DNA of 64,000 nt from NCBI GenBank assembly GCA_963724985.1, contig CAVRWV010000033.1, forward strand, positions 248,001 to 312,000, given 5' to 3'. Positions within the stretch are counted from its first letter, which is position 1. Every line of letters begins with the position of its first letter. The stretch comes from JAJPJE01 sp963724985. Lineage in GTDB: Bacteria; Acidobacteriota; Terriglobia; Terriglobales; Acidobacteriaceae. Positions 53,533-63,295 of this stretch are shown here, in pieces. The notes under the pieces were generated by a model that did no database searches, was not told where the DNA came from, and saw nothing but the letters and a program-made list of their open reading frames with translations. Made by a program: the position numbers and the translations under genes.

Positions 53533-54144
53533 TTACCGAACGCGTCCGTTGTGCTTCTTGTCGTAGATCGCTTTCGAAGTTTTGTTTTCCTGGTGGTTCA
53601 CCTGCTTCCGTTCCGCAGGCGTGAGTTTTCCGCCGTTCGCCGCACGATCGTTGTGAATTTCCTTATTCAGGTGCGCCTGCTGATTTTCCAGGTGCGCCGA
53701 TTCCCGGGCCGTTAACTGGCCGCTCTTGATGCCCTGCCCGATGCGCTCCTGCTGATTGCGCTGGCGCGCGCCCACTTCGCCCTTGTAATTCTGATTCGCA
53801 GCGTTGTGCTTGTCCTGGTAGATCTCGTTCGAGACATGATTCTCCTGCTGGTTGATCGTAGCGCGGTCCTGCTGGGTCAACTTGCCATTGTCGAGCGCGC
53901 GCATATTCTTCTCTTCTTTGTTCACGTCCGATTCCTGGCGCTCCAGTGAACGTGTTTCCCCGGCCGTGAGCGATCCGTTTTCTACGCCATTGCCGATGCG
54001 CTGTTGCTGATTATCTTTGCGCTGGTTGATGGTGGGTGGATTGGTGGTTGTTGTGGTCGTGGTGCTTGTTTGAGCGAATCCCACGGGTACGCAAATCGCG
54101 CACGCGGCCACAACCAGCATCGCCTTATTCAAATCGAACTTCAT
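53533..54144 (-). CDS. Exported protein with two tandem 67-residue helical repeats
   Basis: 203 residues from ATG 54144, behind GGAGG; a frame continues 18 codons upstream. Sec signal peptide (AMLVVAACAICVPVGFAQ), a threonine run, then two homologous units of about 67 residues. Each unit runs Q-E/Q-R-I-G-x-G, then G-x-LTA-x-E, LE-x-Q, N-G-K-LT-x-x-[DE]-R, N-x-QEN and ends IY-x-x-KHN. Predicted helical, charged and probably periplasmic. No function known; the N-G-K-L and D-R pattern recalls helical calcium-binding or adhesin modules but no metal site is clear. Monocistronic with a terminator. Confidence 0.75.
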   Translation of the reverse strand: MKFDLNKAMLVVAACAICVPVGFAQTSTTTTTTTNPPTINQRKDNQQQRIGNGVENGSLTAGETRSLERQESDVNKEEKNMRALDNGKLTQQDRATINQQENHVSNEIYQDKHNAANQNYKGEVGARQRNQQERIGQGIKSGQLTARESAHLENQQAHLNKEIHNDRAANGGKLTPAERKQVNHQENKTSKAIYDKKHNGRVR

Positions 54145-54314
54145 AACTCTTCCCTCCGGTGCTTCCTCGCCCTCTTCCTGAGCGATGTCGTTTGTCACCG
54201 CATGGAAACACAGCTCCCGATTGTGAGTTGCGGGATTTTTGGGAGATTCTAACCACGAAGCGCAATGAACTTTCGTTACGAAAGTGCGCGACTTGTGGGT
54301 GAGGCGAGGGTTAT

Positions 54315-55211
54315 CTAGAGACCCGCTTCAATGCGCGCACGCGGGTCGAGATAATCGCGCAGCGCGTCTCCGAGGAAGTTGAAGGAAAGCACAGCCAGCA
54401 TCACAGCCATTGCCGGGAACAACACCAGATGCGGCGCATCGAACAAATGCGAACGCCCATCGTTGAGCATCGATCCCCAGCTTGCCGTTGGAGGCGGAAC
54501 GCCGAGCCCAAGAAAACTCATCGTGGCTTCTGCCAGAATCGCCCCTGCCATACCGATCGCCCCCTGCACGATCACTGGCTGAATCATGTTTGGCAGAATA
54601 TGTCGCGTCAGGATACGCAGGTCGGACGCGCCCAGCGCTCTTGCTGCTTCTACAAACTCGCGCTCTCGTACGGCAAGCACTTGCGCGCGCACCAGTCGCG
54701 CATAACCAACCCAGCCGCCAATCACCAGCGCCAGAATCAGATTGAAAATTCCTGGTCCAACAAACGCCACAAATGCAATCGCCAGCAGAAATCCCGGGAA
54801 CGACAGGAACGCGTTCATCACGATCACGTTCACGAACCGATCGATCCGGCCGCCGTAATAGCCAGCCAGCGATCCAATGATGAGTCCAAGGGCGAGCGAG
54901 CCTGCGACCACGCTGGCCCCCACGAGCATCGAGATGCGAGCGCCGAAGATAATGCGCGAGAGAATGTCGCGCCCCAACTCATCCGTTCCGAACCAGTGCT
55001 GCGCCGAAGGCGGAGCCAGACGATGTGGCAGATCGATGAATGCAGGATCGTAGGGAGCGATCCATGGTGCGAGCAGCGCGAAGAAAACAAATATCGTGAT
55101 GAAACACAGCCCGACGGTCGCCAGCGGATTGAAGCGTGCGGCCCGCAGCACACTTCGTGACGCAGACGACACGTCAGCGTTCACCGGACTCGAAGTCGCT
55201 GGGGCAGCCAC
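54315..55211 (-). CDS. DppC/OppC-type ABC transporter permease
   Basis: 298 residues. N-terminal region with one membrane segment (LATVGLCFITIFVFFALLAPWIAPYD), then HRLAPPSAQHWFGTDELGRDILSR, the hallmark of dipeptide/oligopeptide permeases of the C type, then five more membrane segments and the EAA loop EFVEAARALGASDLRILTRHILPN. It forms one half of a peptide importer's membrane channel. No partner permease, substrate-binding protein or ATPase for it lies within the window; its partners must be elsewhere, or in a transcript to the right. Confidence 0.88.
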   Translation of the reverse strand: MAAPATSSPVNADVSSASRSVLRAARFNPLATVGLCFITIFVFFALLAPWIAPYDPAFIDLPHRLAPPSAQHWFGTDELGRDILSRIIFGARISMLVGASVVAGSLALGLIIGSLAGYYGGRIDRFVNVIVMNAFLSFPGFLLAIAFVAFVGPGIFNLILALVIGGWVGYARLVRAQVLAVREREFVEAARALGASDLRILTRHILPNMIQPVIVQGAIGMAGAILAEATMSFLGLGVPPPTASWGSMLNDGRSHLFDAPHLVLFPAMAVMLAVLSFNFLGDALRDYLDPRARIEAGL

Positions 55212-55246
55212 GTCTTGATGATATCAGCCACTTGCTTCCCCGAACT

Positions 55247-56858
55247 TTAATCCGCTGCGGCCGTCGTCGCCCCGATGTATTCCTCGTACGGACCCTTGAA
55301 GTCCTCGATCTTTCCGTGCTCGAAGTGCCAGATGCGCGTCGCGACTTCCTCGATCAGGTCCTGATCGTGCGTCACCAGCAACACCGTTCCCTCATACTTC
55401 TGAATGCGCGAGTTGAGCGCATTGATCGCTTCGAGATCCAGATGGTTCGTCGGCTCATCCAGCACCAGCACATTCGGCTTCTGCAGCATCAGCTTGCAGA
55501 ACAGCAACCGCGCCGCCTCGCCGCCGGAGAGCGCGTCCGTCGTCTTCAGTCCCTCTTCGCCCTTGAACAGCATCTGCCCGAGAAACCCGCGAATGTCTTC
55601 CTTCGACGCCTTGGGATCGAACTGGTGCAGCCAGTCATTCGCCGTCATGCCCTTCTCGATCGACGCCTTGTGATCCTGCGCAAAGTAGCCGATCTGCGCC
55701 TCGTGCCCCCACTTCACCGTGCCGGAATCAATGGCGCCTTCCATCGCGGCATCCCCGGAGCATTCGCCAGCAGCGCCTTCAGCAGCGTCGTCTTGCCCTG
55801 CCCGTTGCGACCCATCAGCACGATCTTCTCGCCGCGCATGAACGATGCGGAAAAGTCATCGATCACCTTCTGATCGCCGTAGGCTTTACTGTACGCCTTC
55901 GAATTCGAGCACGTGCTTACCCGAAGGCCGCTCCTGATCAAACCGAATATACGGCCGCTGAATGTTCGACCGCGCCAGCTCGCTCGTCTCCAGCCGCTCC
56001 ACTTCCTTCTTGCGCGAGTTCACCTGGCTCGACCGCGTGCCCGCCGAGAAGCGCGCAATAAAATCATTCAACTGCGCAATCTTCTTCTCGCGCTGCTCGT
56101 TCTGGCTCTCCATCCGCGAGCGGATCTGCGTCTTCTGCAGCACCATATCGTCGTAGCCGCCGTTGTAGGTAATGATCGTCTCGTAATCGATATCGGCAAT
56201 ATGCGTGCAACATTGTTCAAAAAATGCCGATCGTGCGAGATCGTGATCAGCGTCCCGTTATACCGCTTGAGAAAATCCTGCAGCCAGTGAATCGAATCCA
56301 GATCGAGATAGTTCGTAGGCTCGTCCAGCAGCAGCGCCTGCGGCTTGCCGAACAGCGCCTGCGCCAGCAGCACGCGAACCTTCTGCCCGCCCTGCAGCTC
56401 GCTCATCTTGCGCTCATGCAGCTCGTCGGGAATATCCAGCCCCTGCAGCAGGATCGCCGCGTTGGCTTCGGCCTCATAGCCGTCTTCGTCGCCGACGATG
56501 CCTTCGAGCTCACCCAGCCGCATGCCATCCTCGTCCGTCATCTCCGCCTTGTCGTAGATGTGCTCGCGCTCTTCCAGCGCCGCCCACAGAGCCTTATTGC
56601 CCATGATCACGGTGTCGATCACGCGGAACGCGTCGAACGCATACTGGTCCTGGCTCAGCACGCCGAGCTTCTTCGGCCGCACCACATTGCCCTTCTGCGC
56701 ATCCAGATCTCGCCGGTCAGCACCTTCATAAACGTGGACTTGCCCGCACCATTCGGCCCCGTCAGACCATAGCGGCGGCCCGCGATAAACGTCACCGAGA
56801 CGTCTTCAAAGAGCAGTTTTGCGCCGTAGCGCATCGTGACATTACTGACGGAAATCAT
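55247..56858 (-). CDS. ABC-F family ATPase, with four apparent indels
   Basis: Translation factor of the ABC-F group (YbiT-like), acting on ribosomes. Two ABC domains: first with GPNGAGKST, MSELQGGQKVRVLLAQALFG and LLLDEPTNYLDLDS; second with GRNGQGKTT, LSGGEAARLLF and LVLDEPTNHLDLEA. Between them lies the linker region (VLQKTQIRSRMESQNEQREKK, shortened here). The frame breaks near 55752, 55888, 56209 and 56703; their net effect is minus two bases, and restoring them gives 537 residues. All motifs survive. Four indels in one gene are more than elsewhere in the window, so genuine decay cannot be excluded, yet sequence error fits the rest of the window. Confidence 0.8.
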
Positions 56859-56965
56859 GCGTTGCCTATCTTCTGATTAAACTGGAGGGGGTCTTCGAAC
56901 GACAGCCACTGTGGCAGAAACGTGAATGTATCCCCGTTACGACTATTTTATCAGCCGCAACGGGA

Positions 56966-57085
56966 TTAATCGCGTTCCAGGTCTTTAATGTCGTCGCGCA
57001 GGCGTCCGAAGCCACGGGTCAGGATGAGCAGGTAGATGATGTGGACGGCCCAGGTAACTCCGTAAGCAGCGTAGAGGAATTTCAT
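56966..57085 (-). CDS. ccmD: CcmD-like heme exporter small subunit
   Basis: 39 residues, MKFLYAAYGVTWAVHIIYLL, then ILTRGFGRLRDDIKDLERD. One membrane helix followed by a charged C-terminus, as in CcmD/CycX. The ATG overlaps the ccmC stop by 1 nt, so the two are translated together. In Ccm systems CcmD binds CcmC and releases holo-CcmE. Length and place, not sequence identity, give the call. Confidence 0.7.
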   Translation of the reverse strand: MKFLYAAYGVTWAVHIIYLLILTRGFGRLRDDIKDLERD

Positions 57086-57783
57086 TACTTTGCTCCCGCT
57101 TCGTGATGCAGCAGTGACTTCATCGCATGTGCCTCATCTACTTTCTGGCGCGTGCGCTCCAGCGTGTAACGAATCCACACCAGCATCGCTCCGTAGCAGG
57201 TAAATGCCAGCATGTTGATGAGGAAAGCATGCATCATGCGCGGATCGATGCCTGAGTTCGCGCCCCCGCCGAAAACCGGTTGCGGGTGCTGCGTGCGGAA
57301 CCAGCGGATCGCCATGAACACAAACACGGCGTCGAGGCAGCCGAAAATGGCGAATGCCGCCGCGAGCACGGGATTCGGGCCTCCAGTCGAGAGCTTCCGC
57401 AGCATCAGATAGCCGATGTAAATCAACCAGAGTACGAGCGTGCTCGTCAGGCGAGCGTCCCAAGTCCACCAGATGCCCCACACCGGACGCGCCCAGATCG
57501 GGCCCGTCAGCAGCACTACGGTGCAGAACACAACGCCGACTTCCGCCGTCGCGACCGCGAAAGCGTCAACCGCGGGCTTGCGCGTGATGAGGTAGATGAT
57601 CGAAGCGAGGAAGTTCAGCGGGAAGCACAGTTCCATCACCCAAGCGTTCGGGACGTGGTAGTAGAAGATGCGCTGCACTGGACCCATTGTGGCTTCTGTT
57701 GGAGCGCCGACGAGCGCCTGGTAAAGCCCCCAGGAAAGCAGAGCCAGGGTAAACAGGGCAAAGATGGCGAATTTAGATCTCAT
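57085..57783 (-). CDS. ccmC: Heme exporter protein CcmC
   Basis: 232 residues. Six membrane helices with the tryptophan-rich WWD-type motif GPIWARPVWGIWWTWDARLTS (residues 90-115 or so) that holds heme, and YHVPNAWVMELCF with a conserved histidine. CcmC loads heme onto CcmE in the periplasm. Overlaps ccmB by 4 nt. Confidence 0.93.
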   Translation of the reverse strand: MRSKFAIFALFTLALLSWGLYQALVGAPTEATMGPVQRIFYYHVPNAWVMELCFPLNFLASIIYLITRKPAVDAFAVATAEVGVVFCTVVLLTGPIWARPVWGIWWTWDARLTSTLVLWLIYIGYLMLRKLSTGGPNPVLAAAFAIFGCLDAVFVFMAIRWFRTQHPQPVFGGGANSGIDPRMMHAFLINMLAFTCYGAMLVWIRYTLERTRQKVDEAHAMKSLLHHEAGAK

Positions 57784-58454
57784 TCGGCCTGTAACACCGT
57801 TTCGAAGAGGAATAGCCCCACGAGCGTGAATACCACATCGTACACCGCAAGGAAGACCAATGGGAGATGCGCCGAACCTTCTCCGGTCAGAGTAGATGTG
57901 GTCGCGCCAACCATGGCGAGCAACGCCGGAATCGAGATCGGGAACAGGATCAAAGGCAACAGGACTTCCCGGCTGCGCGTACGGATCGACATCGCCCCGA
58001 AGAACGTTCCATTCACGACCAAAGCCCAGTTTCCGAGCAGAGACGCGAGCACCAACTGATAGACAGGACCAACGCTGCGCAGGTTGTAGAAGACAATGAA
58101 CAGCGGCGTCATCAGCAGTTCCAGCACGGCCACGAACAGGAAGTTGCCGATCGTCTTTGCCATGAATAACGATTCTGCCGGCGCAGGCGAGACGCGATAG
58201 GCGTCAAGTACCTGGTTGCGTAGTTCGCGAGCCCAAGTCTGGTTCAGCGCTACGACGGCAGCGAAGAGCAGCGCAACCCAGATCAAGCCTCCGGCGATCT
58301 GGCGCGACTCTTCGGCCGTGAGGTCGAACGAGAAGCTGAAGATCACCACGACGAGCAAGGCGAAGAACAACATGGAATTGATGGCGTCTTTCGAGCGCCA
58401 TTCCATGCGCAGGTCTTTGGCGAGCGTCACGCGCAGAATGCCGAGGACGCTCAT
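57780..58454 (-). CDS. ccmB: Heme exporter protein CcmB
   Basis: 224 residues with six membrane segments. N-terminal LAKDLRMEWRSKDAINSMLF and the central PAESLFMAKTIGNFLFVAV are typical of CcmB, the membrane partner of the CcmA ATPase in heme release from CcmE. Overlaps ccmA by 4 nt upstream and ccmC by 4 nt downstream. Confidence 0.92.
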   Translation of the reverse strand: MSVLGILRVTLAKDLRMEWRSKDAINSMLFFALLVVVIFSFSFDLTAEESRQIAGGLIWVALLFAAVVALNQTWARELRNQVLDAYRVSPAPAESLFMAKTIGNFLFVAVLELLMTPLFIVFYNLRSVGPVYQLVLASLLGNWALVVNGTFFGAMSIRTRSREVLLPLILFPISIPALLAMVGATTSTLTGEGSAHLPLVFLAVYDVVFTLVGLFLFETVLQAE

Positions 58455-59143
58455 CGCTTCGCCTCCGGTGTCTCGAGTGACGACAAGTGGTGAGCGACGC
58501 GCTCGATCACGCGTCCTGAGGACATGTAGACGCTCTCGTCGGCGACGCCTTCCAGCAAAGCAGGTTGATGTGTGACGAGAAAGATGGTCTTTCCGGAATC
58601 GCGCATGGAACCGAGCAGGCGCGTCATCTCTTTCGCCGACCCGACATCGACATTCGAGAACGGCTCGTCGAGCAGCAGAATGCGCGGATCGTTCAAGATC
58701 GCGCGTGCCAGCGACAATCGTTGGCGCATGCCTTGCGAATACTGGCCAACGCGGCGCTCGAGCGCAGGATCAAGCCCAACCGTTCTTATCGCCTGATCGC
58801 AAATCGCACGATCGCGAATTCCGTATAGTTCTGCGAAGTAAGCGAGATTCTCGCGCCCGCTGAGTTCGTCGTAGAGCATCGACGCATGCGCCATGTATCC
58901 AAGTTGCGGCTTTACGGCCTTGCGATCCGAGCTGCCGAGAATGGTGAGCTTTCCATGCGAAGGCTCTATCAGCCCAGCGAGCACCCGCAACAGCGTCGAC
59001 TTGCCCGCGCCGTTTTCACCAAGGATCAGGTACAAGCGTCCGGCTGCGAACTCGCCCGAAACCATGCGCAACGCGGCAAAGCGTCCGTAAAGCTTCGAGA
59101 CCTCGTTGAGCACGACGGCTGGATTGTCAGGGGATGAGATCAC
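58451..59143 (-). CDS. ccmA: Heme exporter ATP-binding protein CcmA
   Basis: 230 residues. Walker A GENGAGKSTLL, signature YSQGMRQRLSLARA and Walker B ILLLDEPFSNVD. Start context and the four-base overlap with ccmB place it at the head of the ccmABCD run. CcmA with CcmB provides the ATP-dependent step that frees heme-loaded CcmE. A 90-bp gap with a CAGTC-type repeat separates it from ccmE. Confidence 0.93.
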   Translation of the reverse strand: MISSPDNPAVVLNEVSKLYGRFAALRMVSGEFAAGRLYLILGENGAGKSTLLRVLAGLIEPSHGKLTILGSSDRKAVKPQLGYMAHASMLYDELSGRENLAYFAELYGIRDRAICDQAIRTVGLDPALERRVGQYSQGMRQRLSLARAILNDPRILLLDEPFSNVDVGSAKEMTRLLGSMRDSGKTIFLVTHQPALLEGVADESVYMSSGRVIERVAHHLSSLETPEAKR

Positions 59144-59165
59144 CGCAGGCGATTGTAGTGTGAGA

Positions 59166-59230
59166 CGGTCTCTCAGTCGATCAGTCTCTCAGTCAATAAG
59201 TACATCAGTATTTCAGTACATCAGTAAAAG
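59166..59230. repeat. Dispersed CAGTCGATCAG-type repeat, copy 2
   Basis: Run of TCAGTCGATCAG, TCTCTCAGTC and two CAGTA-type words (ATCAGTATTTCAGTACATCAG) between ccmE and ccmA. Related copies stand at 53434 and 61321. Confidence 0.65.
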
Positions 59231-59234
59231 CAAT

Positions 59235-59703
59235 TCACTGTGCTGCAGAGCTGCTTGTCAGGCTCGATTGCTGAGTGGCCGGCGCTGGTGCAGACGGCGC
59301 GGCTCCTGGCTGCTGCTGCGGCGCGTACTTCGAAGCGCACTTAGCTTGCAAGTCCTTTGGCGTGGAAGACACCGTCATGACCGAAAGTGCCCTCGGCGAG
59401 TGCTTGTGAGTCGTCCTTAAAAGTGTCGGGCGGAACTTCGGTTCCTGTGTAGACAACAGGCAAAGTGCGGCCTTCTTCGGCGAGCTGGAATTCCACGTGA
59501 CTTCCCTGGCGCTTGATCGATCCCGGAACAACATTCCCAGCCACGCGCAGGCGCTTCGCGTAGACGCTGTCGTCCATCGACTTCAATTCCTTGATGGTGA
59601 CGTAATAGCTCTTGGTGTCTCGGACGCCCGTGTAAGCAAGATAGCCGAGCGACACCACAATGATCGCGATCACCAGGCCGAACTTTACATATTTGTTGCT
59701 CAT
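59235..59703 (-). CDS. ccmE: Cytochrome c-type biogenesis protein CcmE (CXXXY type), with one extra base
   Basis: Restored length 155 residues: N-terminal membrane helix (FGLVIAIIVVSLGYLAYTGV) and the OB-fold heme chaperone domain (VAGNVVPGSIKRQGSHVEFQ, VVYTGTEVPPDTFKDDSQALAEGTFG). An extra C at 59354-59355 breaks the frame; removing it gives HAKDLQAKCASKY and a Pro/Ala/Gln-rich tail. The usual covalent heme site is HxxxY; here the motif is C-A-S-K-Y, the CXXXY variant described for Desulfovibrio-type and archaeal CcmE. It lies upstream of ccmA and transfers heme to apocytochromes such as those encoded at 42-44.9 kb. Confidence 0.88.
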
Positions 59704-59784
59704 GAGAAAACCTGCTCCGTCGATTGTACGCGACCATGAGACCGGGTCAAATGTCACTTCCGCCCGTGATGCCTTTGAGACGAG

Positions 59785-59813
59785 CGAATTGTGCAAAATA
59801 CGAAGGGTATAAT
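59785..59813 (+). promoter_or_regulatory. Promoter upstream of thiC, without a TPP riboswitch
   Basis: TATAAT at 59808-59813 lies 33 nt before the thiC start; a partial -35 (GAATTG, 59786-59791) is 16 nt away. The leader is too short to hold a THI-box riboswitch, and no CUGAGA element is seen. Confidence 0.5.
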
Positions 59814-59845
59814 GTGGGTTTCGAGCCACAGGAAGGAACTCTGCA

Positions 59846-61319
<1,474 letters not shown>

Positions 61320-61320
61320 G

Positions 61321-61355
61321 CTCTCAGTCGATCAGTCTGTCAGTCGATCAGCAGC
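61321..61355. repeat. Dispersed CAGTCGATCAG-type repeat, copy 3
   Basis: TCTCAGTCGATCAGTCTGTC followed by AGTCGATCAGCAG, directly after the thiC stop. Two CAGTCGATCAG words, identical to the word in copy 2. Confidence 0.65.
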
Positions 61356-61600
61356 TGACGGCTCGCTCACGACCTGCATGAGCTCTGGGCCGCCGCAGCT
61401 CGCTCTTTCCTGTCAAGCCCTTGAATTGAGCAAAACGGCCACATCTCATTGGCTGCGTAGGAGAAATAAACTCTCGCAAAGTGTCTAGTTTGCCCTATCA
61501 ATTTCGCTACACTGGGAATTGAGCGATCGATTCCGGCACTCACCGTGTTTTTTCTGACAACTAATAACTAGCAACTGACAACTGAGCGGCCTCCGCCCGA

Positions 61601-61692
61601 CCTAACTCCTTTGTTTGCCGCTAACGTGGGCTAAGTCCTTTGTTTGCCGCTATGACGCTATGCCACGCCTCTAAGTCCTTTAGAATCCGCTA
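61601..61692 (+). repeat. Three spaced direct repeats (22 bp) upstream of the DUF2164 gene
   Basis: TCCTTTGTTTGCCGCTA occurs at the end of 61601-61623 and of 61630-61652, and in altered form (TCCTTTAGAATCCGCTA) at the end of 61670-61692, each preceded by CTAAG or CTAAC. Spacing between starts is 29 and 40 nt. They resemble iteron or operator arrays. Confidence 0.75.
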
Positions 61693-61767
61693 TAAGGGGG
61701 GAGGGGGTCCCCTCATCGCCTCCCAAAATGGGAAGTTCGTTGCGTGTCGCTGCGGTAATGTACTCGT

Positions 61768-62043
61768 ATGAATGTCGAACTGTCGAAAGAGGCTCGTGCC
61801 GACGCCGTCGCTTCAATCAAACGCTATTTCCAGGAGAATATGCCTGAGCCCATCGGCGACCTGGCGGCGGGCCTCTTGCTCAATTTCATGCTCGAAGAAA
61901 TTGGACCAGTGATCTACAACCGCGCTATCTCGGACGCCCAGTCGCGTATGCAAATACACCTATCCGATCTCGGCGGAGAGCTCTACGCCGAAGAATTTCA
62001 GTACTGGCCAAAACTCGACGCCAAACGCAAAAACCGGCGCTGA
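61768..62043 (+). CDS. DUF2164 family protein
   Basis: 91 residues. The family's helical pattern is clear: LSKEARADAVASIKRYFQEN, then PIGDLAAGLLLNFMLEEIGP, and YNRAISDAQ. Function unknown. It lies downstream of three spaced direct repeats, which may bear on its control. No ribosome site of note. Confidence 0.85.
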   Translation: MNVELSKEARADAVASIKRYFQENMPEPIGDLAAGLLLNFMLEEIGPVIYNRAISDAQSRMQIHLSDLGGELYAEEFQYWPKLDAKRKNRR

Positions 62044-62059
62044 ATGCGGGCCACGCTGA

Positions 62060-62419
62060 CTAATCGTGTTTAGCGTAATCGGCTGCGCCCATGAAATGCA
62101 GCGACACGTAAGGCTCGTCGCCGACGACCCAGCTATCGTGGCCGGGTGCGATGTAGAAAACGTCTCCAGCTTTCATTTCGATGATGCGGCCGTCGGTCAT
62201 CGCGGCGACCGCTTTTCCCGAGACGACCATGCCGACATGTTCGACATCGCAATGGGTGAGCCCGGCAGGAGCGCCGACATCGACCGACCAGCGCCAACCC
62301 GGCTCGTAAGTGGCGCGACCGATCGTCATGCCACCGAGGTGGACCAGATCGAACTTCCCTTTTGAAAATGTGCGTGTCTCGTCTGGCTGATCGAAGCGCT
62401 TCAATATCACATCGAGCAT
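62060..62419 (-). CDS. Small cupin-domain protein
   Basis: 119 residues, one cupin barrel. GRATYEPGWRWSVDVGAPAG and THCDVEHVGMVVSGKAVAAM provide the first motif; MKAGDVFYIAPGHDSWVVGD the second, with His and Glu positions that fit metal binding. Single-cupin proteins of this type include regulators and enzymes; no substrate can be given. It is the only minus-strand gene between two plus-strand genes. Confidence 0.8.
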   Translation of the reverse strand: MLDVILKRFDQPDETRTFSKGKFDLVHLGGMTIGRATYEPGWRWSVDVGAPAGLTHCDVEHVGMVVSGKAVAAMTDGRIIEMKAGDVFYIAPGHDSWVVGDEPYVSLHFMGAADYAKHD

Positions 62420-62550
62420 GGCGAACCTCCCGGGTGGCCGACAGCAACAAAATCGAAGCGGGTACAGCTTCTCCTCTGAGTCTGAAAATGCTGCCGAAGA
62501 TTTAATAAAGTTTTAGAACAGTGCGCGGAGAATAATCTGGAAGACAGGAG

Positions 62551-63279
62551 ATGAGGATGACCGAAGAGAAAGCAATACTTCCAGTGAAAGATGCCACGGT
62601 TACGCTGCAGGTAAGCGATAGAACCCAGATGAATGCGTACGTGGCGCGACCGAGCGAGGGCGACGTTCATCCAGGGCTACTGGTATTTCAGGAAGCGTTC
62701 GGCGTGAATGCCCACATTCGCGATGTCACGCGGCGCTTCGCCGCGCAAGGGTTCGTCGCGATTGCTCCTGAGCTTTTCCATCGCACGGCTCCCGCCGGTT
62801 TCGAGGGCTCCTATAGCGACTTCGCAGGCGTGATGCCGCACATGAAGGCCGTTACGAATGAAGGTGCAATTGCCGATTCGGAGGCGGCTTTCGATTGGCT
62901 GAGGGTGCAAACAGATGTATCACAGAGCGATATTTCATCGGTTGGCTACTGTATGGGCGGACGGATTTCGTTTCTCGCGAATTCGGCACTGCCGCTCAAA
63001 AGAGCGATCTCGTATTACGGAGGAAATATCGCTCCCGCGCTGCTGGATCGCGCGTCGATGCTGCACGGTCCGATGCTGTTTTTCTGGGGAGGCTTGGACA
63101 AACACATTCCGCCCGAGCAGCGCGAGCAGGTGATCGACGCTCTCAAGCAAAACGGCAAGAAATACGTGAACGTGGAGATCTCGGACGCAGACCACGCATT
63201 CTTCTGCGATGCGCGTCCTGCGTACAATCCGCGAGCGTCACAACTGGCGTGGGCACTGACGCTGGAGTTTCTGCGGTGA
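62551..63279 (+). CDS. Dienelactone hydrolase family protein
   Basis: 242 residues behind a GGAGATGAGG. Alpha/beta hydrolase with catalytic triad: Cys in VGYCMGGRIS (about residue 130), Asp in FWGGLDKHI and His in DADHAFFCD. The Cys nucleophile fits carboxymethylenebutenolidase-type enzymes, which open dienelactones in aromatic degradation, though members are used on other esters too. VFQEAFGVNAHIRDVTRRFA is the family's N-terminal motif. No aromatic pathway genes surround it. Confidence 0.88.
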   Translation: MRMTEEKAILPVKDATVTLQVSDRTQMNAYVARPSEGDVHPGLLVFQEAFGVNAHIRDVTRRFAAQGFVAIAPELFHRTAPAGFEGSYSDFAGVMPHMKAVTNEGAIADSEAAFDWLRVQTDVSQSDISSVGYCMGGRISFLANSALPLKRAISYYGGNIAPALLDRASMLHGPMLFFWGGLDKHIPPEQREQVIDALKQNGKKYVNVEISDADHAFFCDARPAYNPRASQLAWALTLEFLR

Positions 63280-63295
63280 CGCATGCATGTTCTGT

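Larger units (their letters stand above)
61320..61767. other. Intergenic region with dispersed and tandem repeats
   Basis: About 450 bp between thiC and the DUF2164 gene. It contains a third CAGTC-type repeat, then a run of TA-rich AACTGACAACTGAG, then three 22-bp direct repeats and a G-run. No coding frame is credible. Confidence 0.55.

Noticed and set aside
59704..59845. TPP riboswitch upstream of thiC
   Set aside because: No THI-box core and only about 30 nt between the -10 and the start codon.
61601..61692. CRISPR array
   Set aside because: Only three repeats, with unequal spacers of 7 and 18 nt, one repeat degenerate and no cas gene nearby.
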